From assembly GCA_032718475.1 (NCBI GenBank), contig JAUCBJ010001040.1, positions 22,079-86,078 on the forward strand: a stretch of DNA of 64,000 bases. Reading direction: 5' to 3'. Origin of the DNA: Nemertoderma westbladi. Its lineage: Eukaryota; Xenacoelomorpha; Nemertodermatida; Nemertodermatidae. The notes under the pieces were generated by a model that was not told the DNA's origin, made no database searches, and saw only the letters and a list, made by a program, of their open reading frames with translations. The position numbers and the translations under genes were made by a program. Below, piece by piece: positions 43,089-55,497 of this stretch (positions are counted from its first letter, which is position 1; each line of letters begins with the position of its first letter).

Positions 43089-45149
43089 TGTTAAGTGGTC
43101 AGTTAAACACTAAACACAACAGATAATCTAAACTAATCTATAGATTACGAAAATGAATTAAGGAAATGTGTGAGTTAGAGTGGCATGTTACTCTTACCAA
43201 AACAATAAATATATCAGATAATATTATGGGTTACTATTAAATCTTTCACAATAACACCCCAAACTATATAAATCAACATAAAAAATATTGTACTTAGGAA
43301 ACACGTATTCTGGAATAATTTTTAGTTCATATATAATTTTAAAATCATTTTTCAGTTTAATACAAAGTAATACATAGCTGTCTATCTCTATATAAGAATT
43401 TAGTTATGGCTAATTCAAAGCGTCGCTCTGGTGTTTCTAAACATTTATCCTCGCATATTCGCAATTCTCTGAAACAAACTCAGTGGGAAGAATTCCAGTA
43501 CTAGAGATGAGGCGCGAAAGAAGACGCAGCATAAATTCAATGACCGGGGAAACCAAAACAGAAGAAGATAACCATCGTGAAAATATACGTTTGGTTCTAA
43601 ATCTGGTGGTTGGGTTTATTTTATTATCGCTTGTAATAACATTCTTCACAAAAACGAAAACAAAAACGTGTTTGTTTATTTTTTCAAATCATGATACATC
43701 TCATCCACACCTGGTCAGAACCAGACCTAGCACTATGTTCACTTATGTAAATAAGGTAACACAAGGAGGACAAGCAGTAAATAATGCCTACCGGTATTCT
43801 ATTTGCACCACCATACATTAGTTACATTTCTATTTCTCTATCTTGACAGGTTTGCACCTAAATATATTAGTATTCACAGCTTCTCGGAAGCTTACAACTA
43901 TAGTGTACATAAGATAAAAGTTAAGAGAATAAACAATAAACACCATGTCTTGAACATAGGATGTTCTGTTCAAGACCCGCTCATACTTTATGAAGGGTAA
44001 TTCCATCCAAAGACAACAAATCGGTGTGGCACTATATCCCAGATTTCAAAAATAACTCTAATATATGTTGTAAATTGGTTACGTAATGAGTGTTCAAAAT
44101 TTGGCGCCAATTGGAGCACAGGAAAAAAATTTACATCCACTTTTGTTTTGGTTTTTGTCAAAATTGAACAATATATTATTGGCATTATTGTTGGTCTACA
44201 AATCGGGAAGACGCCAAAAATGTGTCTTGGATGTAGTTAATATAATAATTATTCATTTAGCAAAGAATTGTGAACCACCGGGTTTGTAGACCTGTTGTGC
44301 CGGCATTTTTCATTTTACTAAAATTTTGGAAAAATTTAATTTATGGGTATGTTTTGATTGCGAATTATTCAACTATCAATGATTGCTGTTTAAAAAATAT
44401 AAGTTATTATGTGCTACTCACATATATTAAATAAATCTTAAGTGTTTTTTCAATTAAAATAGTGTGTAAATTGAAACTGTATTGACATTTGACATGTTAA
44501 TTTCGTGAAAAACACCAAAATCAATAAAGGTCTACATATATATTTCGTTCTGAAAACTTGCATGGTGGTTCGTTAGGCAATTATTGGGGAGCCTTGTAAA
44601 TTTCAACATTCACCCATTATTAGTTTTGGTTTTATTTAATATTTAAGAATAGGACCAGCAGGTTTAATTTAACTTCTTTCTCTAAGGCACATTCAACTTC
44701 AGACATGTCGGCTTGTGTTTTCTCAAAGCAAACCAACTCTTGATTGGCATATGTATTCTCAGCATGGGACTCCTGTAGCTGCAGTAGCGGGCTGGCTAAA
44801 CACATTACAAGAAGTAATGTAAGGCTAGGCAATAATGTTCACTCTCTGCTGAGTAAAGAGTGCTGATTCTTGTTAGGGGTGTGTTAGTGTTATTATCTTT
44901 CTGTTTGAATTGATAATCTGTCTGGATGACAACAAAATGTATAATTTAAGTAATTAAAGCTTAATTATTTTATTCAATTAAATATATCAATAATATCCCT
45001 GTACATGATTAACATTACTGTTTAATTGTTTTCGGGCAAACAGAAAAATCCTACAATTGAAGCTTTATTGTTGCAATAAAATCTCACACGGAGAAACATA
45101 AGTATAATTAAGATTGACTTGTCTACTTTATACACAAATAATTTAGTTA
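43089..45149. other. Long AT-rich interval without recognised genes
   Basis: Short frames (43437-43821, 43988-44289, 44632-44832) overlap on both strands and lack domains. No TIRs flanking the gene to the right were found here. Confidence 0.35.
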
Positions 45150-48136
45150 TTAGTTTAGTTCGGAGAAGCAAAACTGTCCCCGAGTTCCAATCGCTTTTGG
45201 TGGTTGCAAGAGTTTTAATACATCTTCAACTGGGTAACGAAGAATGTCCTCTCGTTTGGGCCAACGGTAATACCACGGCCCACTCTGCATCATCGTAGTG
45301 ACAGTCACATATTCGCAGTCAGATTCTAAAATTGTGCCAGGATATGTTTCATCTTCATACTGAACTAGGACCCACTTTCCAACCTCCAATGTCGGCGGGA
45401 GAGATGATTTGTTTCCCTTATCTATATTGAAGATCTTTGTATCCTCGGAGTCAGATGTAATCTTACATTCCAGTTTATTATTTGAAGTTACCTGGAAGAA
45501 GTGGAAGCTCCGCGTCCCAGGAATGCGGAAAACAGTATCACCGAATCGGTCCTTATTAAGGTCTTTCTCAATTCTTTCAACCTCTGAATGTGATACCCAC
45601 AGAAACCTAAATAAAGAACAAAGATATGTTAAAGTGATATTAAATTTTTTAATATATGAAACATAATTATCTTGAATTGAAGGAAGGGATGGCGGAGTGA
45701 AGAAAGATAGTCTATGGGTGTAAATGGTTGGGTGAATTCTTAGCCCGCGAGTATTCTTAGCCCGCGGGTATTCTTAGCCCGCGAGTTAGTAAAGGAGCAG
45801 GTTAGTAAATAGTAAATATGAAACCACTCATTCACCCATATCACCAAAAATAAAGAAAGAGAGTGGAAGGACAGTAAATAGAAGTAGATAAAATACAGAA
45901 ATAAATTAATTGAATATCATATAACTTACTCTATTCCTTTAATATTGTCTTTAGCAGCTTCGTAAAATGCAGTTGGTGATACTATTTGGTCAGCAATCGG
46001 CCGCTGCAGGCTCAATTTGGATACAATGCGTTTCACAGTACCACCAATTCCATCACATGGACTCTTCCCATGGCTAGTCCCAAAGAAGTGCCAGACTCCT
46101 TTAATTCCATGGTCTCTCTGATGGTACATTAGATTAAGGAAATTAAACCTGTTCTTATATTGACCTGAAGCGCCGTCAGTGAAATAGTGCACTGTGTTGA
46201 CTTTGGGATGCTTTGCTTTCAGTAAAGGCATAAGTTTTTTCAAGTAAAGGTGGACCACTGGTGAGGAATGTACCCGTGAATCCGAAATCACACAATAACT
46301 TCCATTCTTCAATTCTAGGGTTTGCTTGTCTGGCTGAGAGACAGTTTCTTTATAATAAACCACTAGAGGGTGGAGGGTAACTTGCTCGTTCTCCCAATGG
46401 TAACTTTGAATCTCATCTTGTATTATGAAGCTGAAATTCTCTGCAAAGTCCATTATGATAATTAGTTCTTCTTCAGTTAACTTCAGCTTCAAATCTTTCA
46501 AAAAGTTTGATTGCGATTTCGAAACATAGTGATGTGGAATCAACTTCATTATATCGTCTGCTAGAGTTTCTACAAATTCCGAAATGGGTTCGGTAATGCT
46601 TTGTAGAAGAGCTCTATCCCCACCTGTTCCCCACTGCCTAAAAGTAATATCTGTTCCGTCCAAATCCTGGGCTTCAACTGTCTCCTGAAGGAATTCTAGA
46701 ACTGCAGTCATACCTGGACAGCTTTCACAGGAACCTAGTGCGCAGGAGTATGCTTCAATATTACATACAGCTTTATCTAAAAGGTCTTTGTAGTCAAGTT
46801 CCTTCACCCGTAATGCTGCGACCTTTAGTTTTGGGTTTTGGTGGTGTACACAGACACACACATTGTGGGTTCCTGCAGGTCCAGCCAAAATACATTGCGG
46901 AGGACGGAGTAAGGCAAAGGTAGAAAATCCTATATTTCCGGGTGGATTTCTTTCCTTCCACAACAAGTAAAGTTCTTTAAGGTTCCCCAATAGCAGTCGC
47001 TTTTGCAATTTAACTTTCTCTGAGTCTGTTCTTACTGTAACTACGTCCCCTTTCCCTGGACACATCCGTCCAATATCGTCAGTAAGATAAAACGACTTTA
47101 TATTATTTCTTATTACCTCATCCATCAGTTTTCCTCTTGGTTTATTTCCCACTCGTTCCCCCAAAATTCCAGAATCGATTCGTAACTTCTTTGCTTCTAT
47201 GGCTAAATGGTTTGTTATTCCAAATTGAGCTGTAGTCTTCTTTATTGTCCAGTGACTGGGAACCAATGTTAGAATGCGAACTTTGTCGACCGAAGCTTTT
47301 TTCCTGCGAGATTTTTTCTTTATCAGATCAACAACCTCCCACATTGCAGACGCCATCTCTGCATTATCTTCTGATTCACTATCACTTACTGGTATGCCAA
47401 GTGAAGTCGACCCTTTATTTAATAAAAGTTTCTTTGCACGGTTCACTTTTACTTTCAGTTTCCGTTTTAACTGAACTCTTGCTCTTTTTTTATGGAGTTT
47501 CAGTGGAGTTTGTTCAAGGCTTTGTAATGTCTTATTAAGATTATCCAACTCCGCTTTATTTAATTTTGGTGTAGCTGGTGCAAAGTCGGATGAGGAACTG
47601 GAAATGTTTTCTGAATCTTCTGATTCATAATCTGCCGATTGCGAAAGATGATGAAAACGATTTAGTGTATTAAGATTGGACCGGGAAAAAATTGAAGAAT
47701 TTACTATGAGTGTTGGTGATTTCAACTCTCGGCGACAGTGTTGGCAAACCTTTCTTCCTGGTACTAAATCAATGCAGATCGAAGCAAGTTGTGCATGACG
47801 GACGTCATCCGCACTTAGGGGAATCAGGGCCTTTGTTACAGGCTTTGCATGCCGTTTAAAAGGGTCACAACATTTCCGTTCTAAACTGCTGAAATGCTTC
47901 ACGAATACCAATTCGTGGTGGGTGCAAATTGTTGAAACTTTTTCAACATTTAGACCGGTCCGCAGGGCAATTAAGGGCTGGCCATCAACCTTTACTGGCC
48001 AAGTTTTCCAATTTTTGCTGCCAGTTTTCATTAATGCATCGTTCTTACATGAAACGTTTAGTTCTCTGCCAATGGAGCACAATATATCATCGCGTGTTTC
48101 CATCTGAAGTTTGCGGCAACTGAACTCTATAACCAA
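45150..48136 (-). CDS. Two-exon gene: long zinc-containing protein with RNase H-like acidic pattern
   Basis: Exon A (48136-45930; likely start at 48100, METRDDILCSIG) and exon B (45606-45150) are joined by a GT-AG intron (GA/GTAAGT ... TTTATTTAG/G) that preserves the frame (KGIE to FLWVSHSEVERI). About 875-890 residues, no stop. N-terminal Cys/His clusters (CTHHELVFVKHF, CCDPFKRH, VCQHCRREL), a basic coiled region, CVCVHHQNPK and LGSCESCPG. The C-terminal core has CVISDS, YFTDGASGQYKNRF and HGKSPCDGIGGTVKR, consistent with three acidic residues of a DDE/DDD-type fold. Exon B ends in a WVLVQYEDETYPG beta module. Related repeated proteins exist in invertebrates; I cannot name the superfamily. 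No terminal repeats were found. Confidence 0.75.
45735..45785. repeat. Triple short repeat in the intron
   Basis: Three tandem copies of about 17 bp, attcttagcccgcgagt, lie within the intron of the 45.1-48.1 kb gene. Confidence 0.85.
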
Positions 48137-50037
48137 AAAAACTAAGTAAAAAAATTTAACACCTGTATTTATAAATCGAATAAACTAAAATGATATTATT
48201 ACTGAAACACTGAAACTACAGTATAAACTGCGATATTTTATGTGAGGCAACCTGGCCTATTTATATATTGAGAGAGACTCCCATGTAATTTCCCATACAG
48301 TAATTATAATTATACCTTTACAGTTAGTGTAATGCTAATAGGCGCGCCATGGGTCTAGCATAGTTTCCACGGAATTCAAATTCACCTGTCTTTCTTTATG
48401 CTTTACTTACAAGTTACAAGTTGCATGTTGGTTTTATCAGTCATCTCACCAGCTGACGTCAAACATTTAACAAAACAAATGCACACTAACATTGCTTGCA
48501 TTGCCATAATGTCCAATGGGATGTTGAAGAACGTATTATGCAAAGACTAAATTAATTTATCTCATTATCGTTGAATGGAATTCATTATATTTTATTGCTG
48601 TGCAGAAAGTTTAATTTATTAGATTACTATGACTACTAACTGGTTTCTAAGTACTTACGTTTAGTGCGAGCCTTAAATTAATAGGCACAAGGAGTAGTGG
48701 TGACATTATGGGGTCCAAGCAAGAGGCTCCAGATTCAATCACTGGTCAGGACATAATTGTTTGGTCCCAGTGGTGTAAGTGTCTCAGTTTAGCTCTGCTC
48801 AGGTTCGATTCTTGAGTTGTACAAGACTGTTTGGACACATTGATGTGACATGAGAAATAGAAATGGAGACAGAGAAATGACGACGGCTTAGCTCAACACA
48901 ACCATACCTATAACATAATCTACTGTAAGGTCCATGGTTGTATGAAAGTTCGAGCCTGAAATATGAATTTGAATAAAATGATTACGTTCTATATCTTAAC
49001 ATTTTCTCTCCTTTGGTTAAGTGAATAACTTGTACAGCCTTATAAACAGGATCAGCGTAGGTCCTGCCTATATATAAGGTGATTTATTCCATAAATTTAA
49101 TGCAGCGAGCGGGTGATTACATTGAATGCAGATAAGCAACAAAATATGTTGAATAATTGAATATGAATATAATATAATAAAAAGGATATTATGAAAAATG
49201 AATTTTATGTGCCTTTTAAGAACCATTAGTGTGATTAATAGACTGTAATACATTCCAGCAGAAGTATTGGTTCAAGGCCTACCACCTTTTTGATAGCCTA
49301 CAAGTATGCTATAGGTAATGCGTTAATAGTTTGTGTGCTAGCACTAATGAAATAATTTTTCATTGCATAAATAGGAAAGAATGTCTAATGAATAAAACAT
49401 ATATATCAGAGATGAATAAACATTATCCAAACTCAAACGAGAGAAAGCCGCCCCAATATTAGATTATTACAACAACATATCCATTGGGTAAGAAAGTGGA
49501 GGAGAGCCAGCCCGTCTCTTAATTTTTTACTTTATATTACGCGATCAATTTTCACTCATCTCGTCATGAACCCAACATGTATGTAACCTTTTGTTAAATT
49601 TTTTGGCTATGCGTTTGCGGTTGTTTGGGCGGTGTGTGGTAGGCCTACACTTTTCACACTTAAATGTTTTGGTTGTGAAATGTTACAGGGCATAGCGATC
49701 TGAGATATTTCATTTATATTTTATTATGAGAGGAAGAAGAACATACAACGTTATTTACTATATTATATGTAACGAAATAATTGTTTTCGGGTTTGGAAGC
49801 CTCCCCAAATAGTTTATATACAATTATATTTAAAATTATTTCCATGGTCATGGTCATTCACCCGTCTTTAGTTAGAAATTTGTTTGCATGAAAGACAGTT
49901 TAGTTTAGTTTTTACTGATTTATTATCTCTTATCTGACTGGGGTAATAATAAAGGATAGGATAAATGGAAGCAAAGTGTGACAGTAACAAATATTTCCCC
50001 GTCACCCTAGCATGTCTTAAGTATATGATATATCAAA
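48137..50037. other. Interval with a doubtful tRNA-like SINE body
   Basis: No coding gene. Near 48765-48830 the text cccagtggtgtaagtgtc ... caggttcgattcttgag has weak A- and B-box character of a tRNA-derived SINE. Elsewhere nothing seen. Confidence 0.3.
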
Positions 50038-50086
50038 GGGGGAAGTTTGGATTCACTGCATAAATGCAGTTCACCAAACTTCCCCC
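50038..50086. repeat. Perfect 13-bp stem hairpin with nested stem
   Basis: gggggaagtttgg (50038-50050) pairs with ccaaacttccccc (50074-50086). Inside it, actgca (50055-50060) pairs with tgcagt (50065-50070) around taaa. Confidence 0.9.
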
Positions 50087-50937
50087 GAATGCACATTGTA
50101 ACTTCCCCCTTCCCCCAAATATCCACTGTTGAATTAATTTGAAGCGATATAATAAGTACAAAATTGTGCGAGTTTTTAATTGTGTGGTCCATTTGTTATT
50201 TGATCTCTATTTATTATTTAAAGTGCATATCACACTGGTTTTTAGAATATTATACTATACAACCTTATGTTTTATTAATTTACCCAATCGAAGCCTCAGA
50301 AGGGCCGGTTATTTGTACGCATATCCCCTAATGCGCTCAGTATGGTCCAAACAACATATTAATATGAAAATAAAGTATCTGCAAAGAAAAGAACCCAATA
50401 CTATATAATTTGACCTTATTTAAAAATTTTCACTTTTGCACACTTATTTGTACAAGTGCACTTTAGCAGATCGTAATGGTGGCTCTTATTTAACAAACTT
50501 ATGTTTATCCTCTACCGATCTACGATTGTATATGATCAAGTGTCAGTCGCTAAAAGTGTCAAAAATCCAATTTAATAAATCTCGATATTTGCGATTTTGG
50601 ACCATATTCATGGACATTTAAGTCACTTTATAGACATAAAAAGTTAAACAAATGTTCCGATTATAGTTAGAAATCATTCCAAACTACATTTTAATCCAAA
50701 AAATAACATTCTACGATGAATAGAACTGGAAATAATAGTGTTTGAAATATCGAAAAAATGTTCACTATTTAAGTGCATTTTGCACAAAGTGCACATAAGT
50801 CTTTTCATAAGTTGTTTCCTATTTCACACTCTACAATCTATCCTCTATCCAATGAAAAAAGTTTCAGATCAAACGGCCCAGTAGAACCGAAGTTATTGAT
50901 GTTTAAAAATAGTCACTCGAAAATTTCAAATTCACTT
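50087..50937. other. Interval without recognised genes
   Basis: Frames at 50139-50408 and 50436-50621 have no domain. Several short aagtgca/tgcactt inversions occur. Confidence 0.35.
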
Positions 50938-51011
50938 GATCACATAGTCTAGTGGTTATCAATAACGTTAATGAAACCTAAGTTCGCGGGTTCGAAATCC
51001 AATATTGACCA
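50938..51011 (+). other. tRNA-derived pseudo-tRNA or SINE promoter
   Basis: An A box (tagtctagtgg, 50945-50955) and a B box (ggttcgaaatcc, 50989-51000) are spaced 44 bases apart as in a tRNA gene. The acceptor arms (gatcaca against attgacc) and the anticodon stem pair poorly, so it is not a functional tRNA. It may be the 5' head of a SINE whose body runs into the low-complexity sequence that follows. Confidence 0.55.
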
Positions 51012-52770
51012 TTCTTAATTTTTTGCAAAAAAATTACTTTTATTTTTTCACTAAAATCGCTCTAACTTCGGTTCTGGTGGTCCAAATTCAATAAAATTGG
51101 TATATTCTTTGCCGTAATTTTTTTCTTAATCTTTTGAGAAGGGGATATTTTTGGCCCCAAAAAAATTAAAAAAAAAAGGGCCAAAATAACGCGATATTTT
51201 TCGACCCTTAAAATTCGTAATTTTAATTATATATGTTAAGATAAAAGATAGCGGAGTTAATTTGATTCTTTTTACAGGTACTTTTGGCGCAATACGCTAA
51301 ATTATAATGGAATAGCGATTTGTTAAAAAAAAAAATTTTTCGTCCCTTTTTATAAATATTATATTTCACACGATCGTCTGCCGCTCCAGTTTTATAATAC
51401 CTCCGGCGCTGTGATTAACGCTGTTAGATAGATAATTTAACGCACTATAAGTCTGTGTAAACAAATCTCCCGTAAGTTAAGTAGTTTTCGAGCTAGACGA
51501 TTTCCCGCGAAGCAAGTTTGAAGCGCGAAATTATAATTTTGGCCCTCATTTTTTTAATATCATCCTTGGAGCAAAACCGATAGCATATTTGAATTCCCCG
51601 TATGGATATTGACCGCATAGAATGTACCTTAACCAACTAAAGTTAAAAATAAAAAATTATTCGATAAAAACTACTTTACAAATTCTGGCCCTTTTTGGCC
51701 CCTATTGCCGACATATTTTTTGTACCCCCATTCGATAGGAACGTAGCCCCAATGGTCTTCTACGAGTTTCATAAAAGAATTAGTGGATTCCTACCCGCGT
51801 TGTCGAATTAAACTTAATTAACTCGAATTAAAATTATTTCGGAAATAAGTTTTCCAAAAAAGACGGACAAAAACGTACAAATTTACAGCCCCTTTTTCCA
51901 CCCGAAATTTTAATAAATATCTTACCCCCATTCGATACGAAGGTAGTACCACTCTTCCCCTTTCCAACTGCGTTACTTTCGTCCCCGTACGATTAATATT
52001 AGCTGAGTTATAGCGGATCCCGCAAAGTTATTTTGTCCGTTTTTTCAACTTTGACGGACATTTTCGGAAAAAAGGCGTGGTAATCTTTTTTGAAAAAAAA
52101 AACGAATTCACTAATTAATCCCTTCTATCGTATCCCGGCGTCGGCTAAGCAATAACCTAGGGTTTTTTCGAGCCACTGTAGAGCGCCTTTCAAAAAAATT
52201 TTAAAATTGTCGAAAAAATGACGGTTTTTTGTCCGCCGTGTCCGTCGAAGGGTTAGATTTAATAATGTTAGAGTTGCTAATATCTTAGAATTCCGAGCCG
52301 CTCCCCTGGTGAGAAAATAAAAAAATTTGGTCAGTTCCTTCATCGAAAAGTCCCCCAGAATCCCAAGTTAACCTATATAGTTAGCGATGGCCTGCGGCTT
52401 TAGGAGCGGCCGCGGTATTCACCTCCCTCATAGCGGCCGCGGCGGTGTTGCGTCAAATGGAGAAATATTTATCCCACCAAGAGTGGAAATAAGATCCTTC
52501 CATGCTTTCAGTTTCTCCATACTACAGTAGTTGCAATTTCGTTTCTCTAAAGTCAAGAATCCCTTTCAAATTGGTCTATATATGTTATAGCCGGTCGTTC
52601 ACGGCCATGCTTTCCTTGTGTTGGTTGCCAGAAAAGTGGAACTCAATAATTAGTTGCATCTGTACTGCACTACACTTGGGCTGCTGGTACGTACTGGCTT
52701 TATAAACTATCCAATTTGCACATACAGAAACTCCCATGTATTGAGCATCCACACCCAAAGTCGCTTAAAC
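51012..52770. other. Interval without recognised genes
   Basis: Ordinary AT-rich sequence with a GC-rich, NotI-like palindromic patch (ggcggccgc words) at 52385-52450. No gene recognised. Confidence 0.35.
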
Positions 52771-53030
52771 AATGCCAATAACTCAAGGTAAACCAGCTCT
52801 CCAACAAATCAACTAGGAGATCCGAAATGATGAAATCCTAATAAATTTTCAGAAACTCCAGTCCACCATCGACTCACTAACCGATGAGGTTGTCACCTTG
52901 AAAGCTGAACTTGGTGTTGCTCAATCATTTGCAGCATCAACAGAGACACTAATAATGAAGAAGTTATTACAATAAAAAGCGAGAACATTCACCTAAAGAA
53001 ACAGATTTCGTACATACTCCTTTGTAATGA
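52771..53030 (+). pseudogene. Coiled-coil ORF1-like remnant
   Basis: The reading MPITQGKPALQQIN, then after a stop LQSTIDSLTDEVVTLKAELG, is a heptad-like coil as in LINE ORF1 proteins or similar. It ends at LLQ-stop. Too short and broken to classify. Confidence 0.3.
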
Positions 53031-53207
53031 CTCACAAGAGCAGTATGCTCAGCGACACCATATACTGTTGGCACAATACAATTACTTTCCAAACCATCAA
53101 ATACTGGTATCGGTACCGGACAGGTACCCCAACCTGCTATCAGGACTTGACCATTCCTTATTCGCTTCTACGGTCATTCTACAAGATCTTCCCTTAAGAC
53201 AAACGGC

Positions 53208-53924
53208 TCAATCCATGCAACATATTCGATAAATAGAAATGGGACTACTGTACTTTGAAGGACCCGTGACAGAAAGACAAGTGACAGAAGGACCTGTGAC
53301 AGAAGGACCCATGACAAGAGGACCCATGACTGAAGAACACGTGACAGAAGGACCCGTGTCAGAAGGACATGTGACCGAAGGACCCGTGACATGAGGACCC
53401 TTGACAGGAGGACCCGTGACAGGAGGACCCGTGACAGAGAGACCCGTAGCAGCTCGACCAACCTGTCCATTCACTTCACCACGTACCCGACTTAAAATTT
53501 CCCTCGCCCTAGTTCGCGCTTCCCCTGGAGATAACTCGCCAAAAGTATAAACGGGAGTTGCCGAACCCCTAGAAGGACTACATAACTGTGAGATATCCTG
53601 TGGGGCATCTAGCTGAGGCGCCACACTTAATAGTGGTGTTTCAGTTAAAGTGGTGTCGAAATCCACCAACGTATCATGCCACTGAAATTCCTCATCCGAT
53701 ATCGTACCGCCGCTGTCCGTTGGCTGTGAGTGTGAAGCTACGACTGTGGTAGCCGGACTGTCCGGGAGAGGCACCGGTTGTGAGGAAAACGTGCCTCCTC
53801 CATTCGCGCCGTTTCCTTTCCTTCCCGGAGCGCAGTTTGTGCATCATCGATTACGCTTAACACAAACACATCTCGTGCAGTGGGTAGTCGATTTGGAGTT
53901 GCTGCAGCCGCAGCAAGCCACCAT
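53208..53924 (-). pseudogene. Retroelement N-terminal protein with Cys-rich motif and VTGPS repeats
   Basis: On the minus strand from ATG 53924: MVACCGCSNSKSTTHCTRC, CVKRNR, an in-frame TGA, CTNCAPGRKGNGAN. The pattern CxC...C-x2-C-x-C...C-x2-C..G resembles the N-terminus of the RT family whose C-terminus appears at 36892-37440. After SPATTVVASHSQPTDSGG and an acidic stretch comes LSPGEARTRAREILSRVR, then a run of pentapeptides (TGPSV variants) to about 53255. The repeat replaces whatever followed, and the RT is not present. Confidence 0.5.
53255..53455. repeat. 15-bp minisatellite in coding phase
   Basis: About 13 units of ggacccgtgacagaa, with variants such as ggacccatgacaaga, encode Val-Thr-Gly-Pro-Ser on the minus strand. 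Confidence 0.9.
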
Positions 53925-54081
53925 TATTGGAAGTGTGGTTTTGGGTTTTTTTTCCCCTACCCGAGTTTAATCAATTGTATTGGCTCCAAGCTGTCTGGCT
54001 GTCTGATAGGTGGTGCAGTACAGGGTAGCAACAAGGTGCAGGCAGAGCAGTACAGCAGTACACAGTAGTAGCTCTCTAACT

Positions 54082-54290
54082 CTACTACCTGGCACCCTAT
54101 GTGCCCATCTCTACTACTCTACTACCTGGCACCCTATGTGCTCTCTCTACTACTCTACTACCTGGCACCCTATGTGCCCTCTCTACTACTCTACTACCTC
54201 TCTAACTCTACTACCTGGCACCCTATGTGCCCTCTCTACTACTCTACTACCTGGCACCCTATGTGCCCTCTCTACTACTCCTCGCCTGCA
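54082..54290. repeat. Minisatellite: ctactacctggcaccctatgtg
   Basis: Five units containing acctggcaccctatgtgc at about 45-bp spacing (one enlarged), joined by ctctactactcta runs. Confidence 0.9.
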
Positions 54291-54339
54291 CGTGACGCTC
54301 TGAGTGCCGGCAGAGTGGGTACGTTAATTATGTGAACTA

Positions 54340-54455
54340 TTACTAACTCTTACTAACTCTACTAACTCTCTACTAACTCAACTAACTCTACTACTAACTC
54401 TTACTAACTCTACTAACTCTCTACTAACTCAACTAACTCTACTACTAACTCTTGT
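54340..54455. repeat. (ctaactcta)n-type microsatellite
   Basis: Degenerate tandem actaactcta units; a roughly 55-bp higher-order unit is repeated twice. Confidence 0.85.
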
Positions 54456-54559
54456 GCCCGGCACCTCTTGTGCCCGGCACCCACCCTAATTAACATACCC
54501 TGCTCTTACATCAAACACGTCATCACGCCCGTGCCCCATTTAGTTCAACGCATCCCCTA

Positions 54560-54706
54560 CTAACTCTAACTACGTGGCACTTGCGGTGCCCACAACCACT
54601 CTGCTTACTACTTCCTACGTAGCGCTTACGGTGCCCACGACCACTCTAACTACGTGGCGCTTGCGGTGCCCACAACCACTCTGTTTACTACTTCCTACGT
54701 GGTGCT
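54560..54706. repeat. Minisatellite: tacgtggc.cttgcggtgccc
   Basis: Units tacgtggcacttgcggtgcc, tacgtagcgcttacggtgcc, tacgtggcgcttgcggtgcc and a partial fourth, about 40-50 bp apart. Confidence 0.85.
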
Positions 54707-54708
54707 TG

Positions 54709-55497
54709 TTGGAGATTTATATTAGCTTTTATAAACATTCTTCCCATAGTTTTTCTAAACATTATGTTATCATGATTATTAGTTGGCAATTTACCATTAT
54801 ACATAGGCTTACTTTGAAGTATTATATTTGTCACATTGTTACATTAATTAACAGCTGATTTATCTATTGAGGTTTACTCTTTACCATTTACTCTTTTGAT
54901 ATTCATTGTTATTGTTGTTGTTTTTTTGTTGTCGTAAAACTTTCAATAATATTGCCAATATGTATACTTATACTGTAGGAATAGCTCTGTTTATATATTA
55001 AATATACTATAAGATTATTGTTATTATATTCGACATCTTATACTAAAAACTCTTTGTCAATCCTTCGGGAACCCCAACAAGTGGAGCCTTCAGAGAGAAA
55101 CAGACTATCCTACGGTATTTCATTCAACGAGACAACAATGTTTCGATGTTGATTTCTTCAAGTTGTGAACATTTACACAATAACTCGCTTTGATCAATTC
55201 AGCATTATTTATTAAGAAGCAGCCGCTGTATTGTTATCGCCGTCAGTTGAACTCAAATTACCTCGGACATTGCGGTAAGATCGAACCAAAGTAACATTAT
55301 TGTAACAAGATTTAACTGATCATTTTCTTGTATCTTATATAAATACTGTATTTATTTGATATCGTGTTTAATATTTTGACAGTATTTATTAATTGCACAA
55401 TTTATAGTTACAATATTTGTATAGGGATTTAAATTCGTAGCCTAAAATCAAATATTCTCAAAATCAAATTATTGGATCAACAAAATATAAATACTGT
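54709..55497 (+). other. BEL/Pao leader, candidate 5' LTR at 54709-55058
   Basis: The stretch beginning tgttggagattt and ending ctctttgtca could be an LTR (TG...CA). It is followed by a primer-binding-type sequence (gggaaccccaacaagtgg) and an untranslated leader. The matching 3' LTR was not found, so this is inference from position before the BEL/Pao frame. Confidence 0.4.

Noticed and set aside
43437-43821. Overlapping frames on both strands, the plus one with a hydrophobic segment like a membrane helix
   Set aside because: No splice or family support; overlapping frames of equal length on both strands in AT-rich DNA are expected by chance.
50938-51011. Functional tRNA gene
   Set aside because: A and B boxes are good, but acceptor and anticodon stems do not pair properly.
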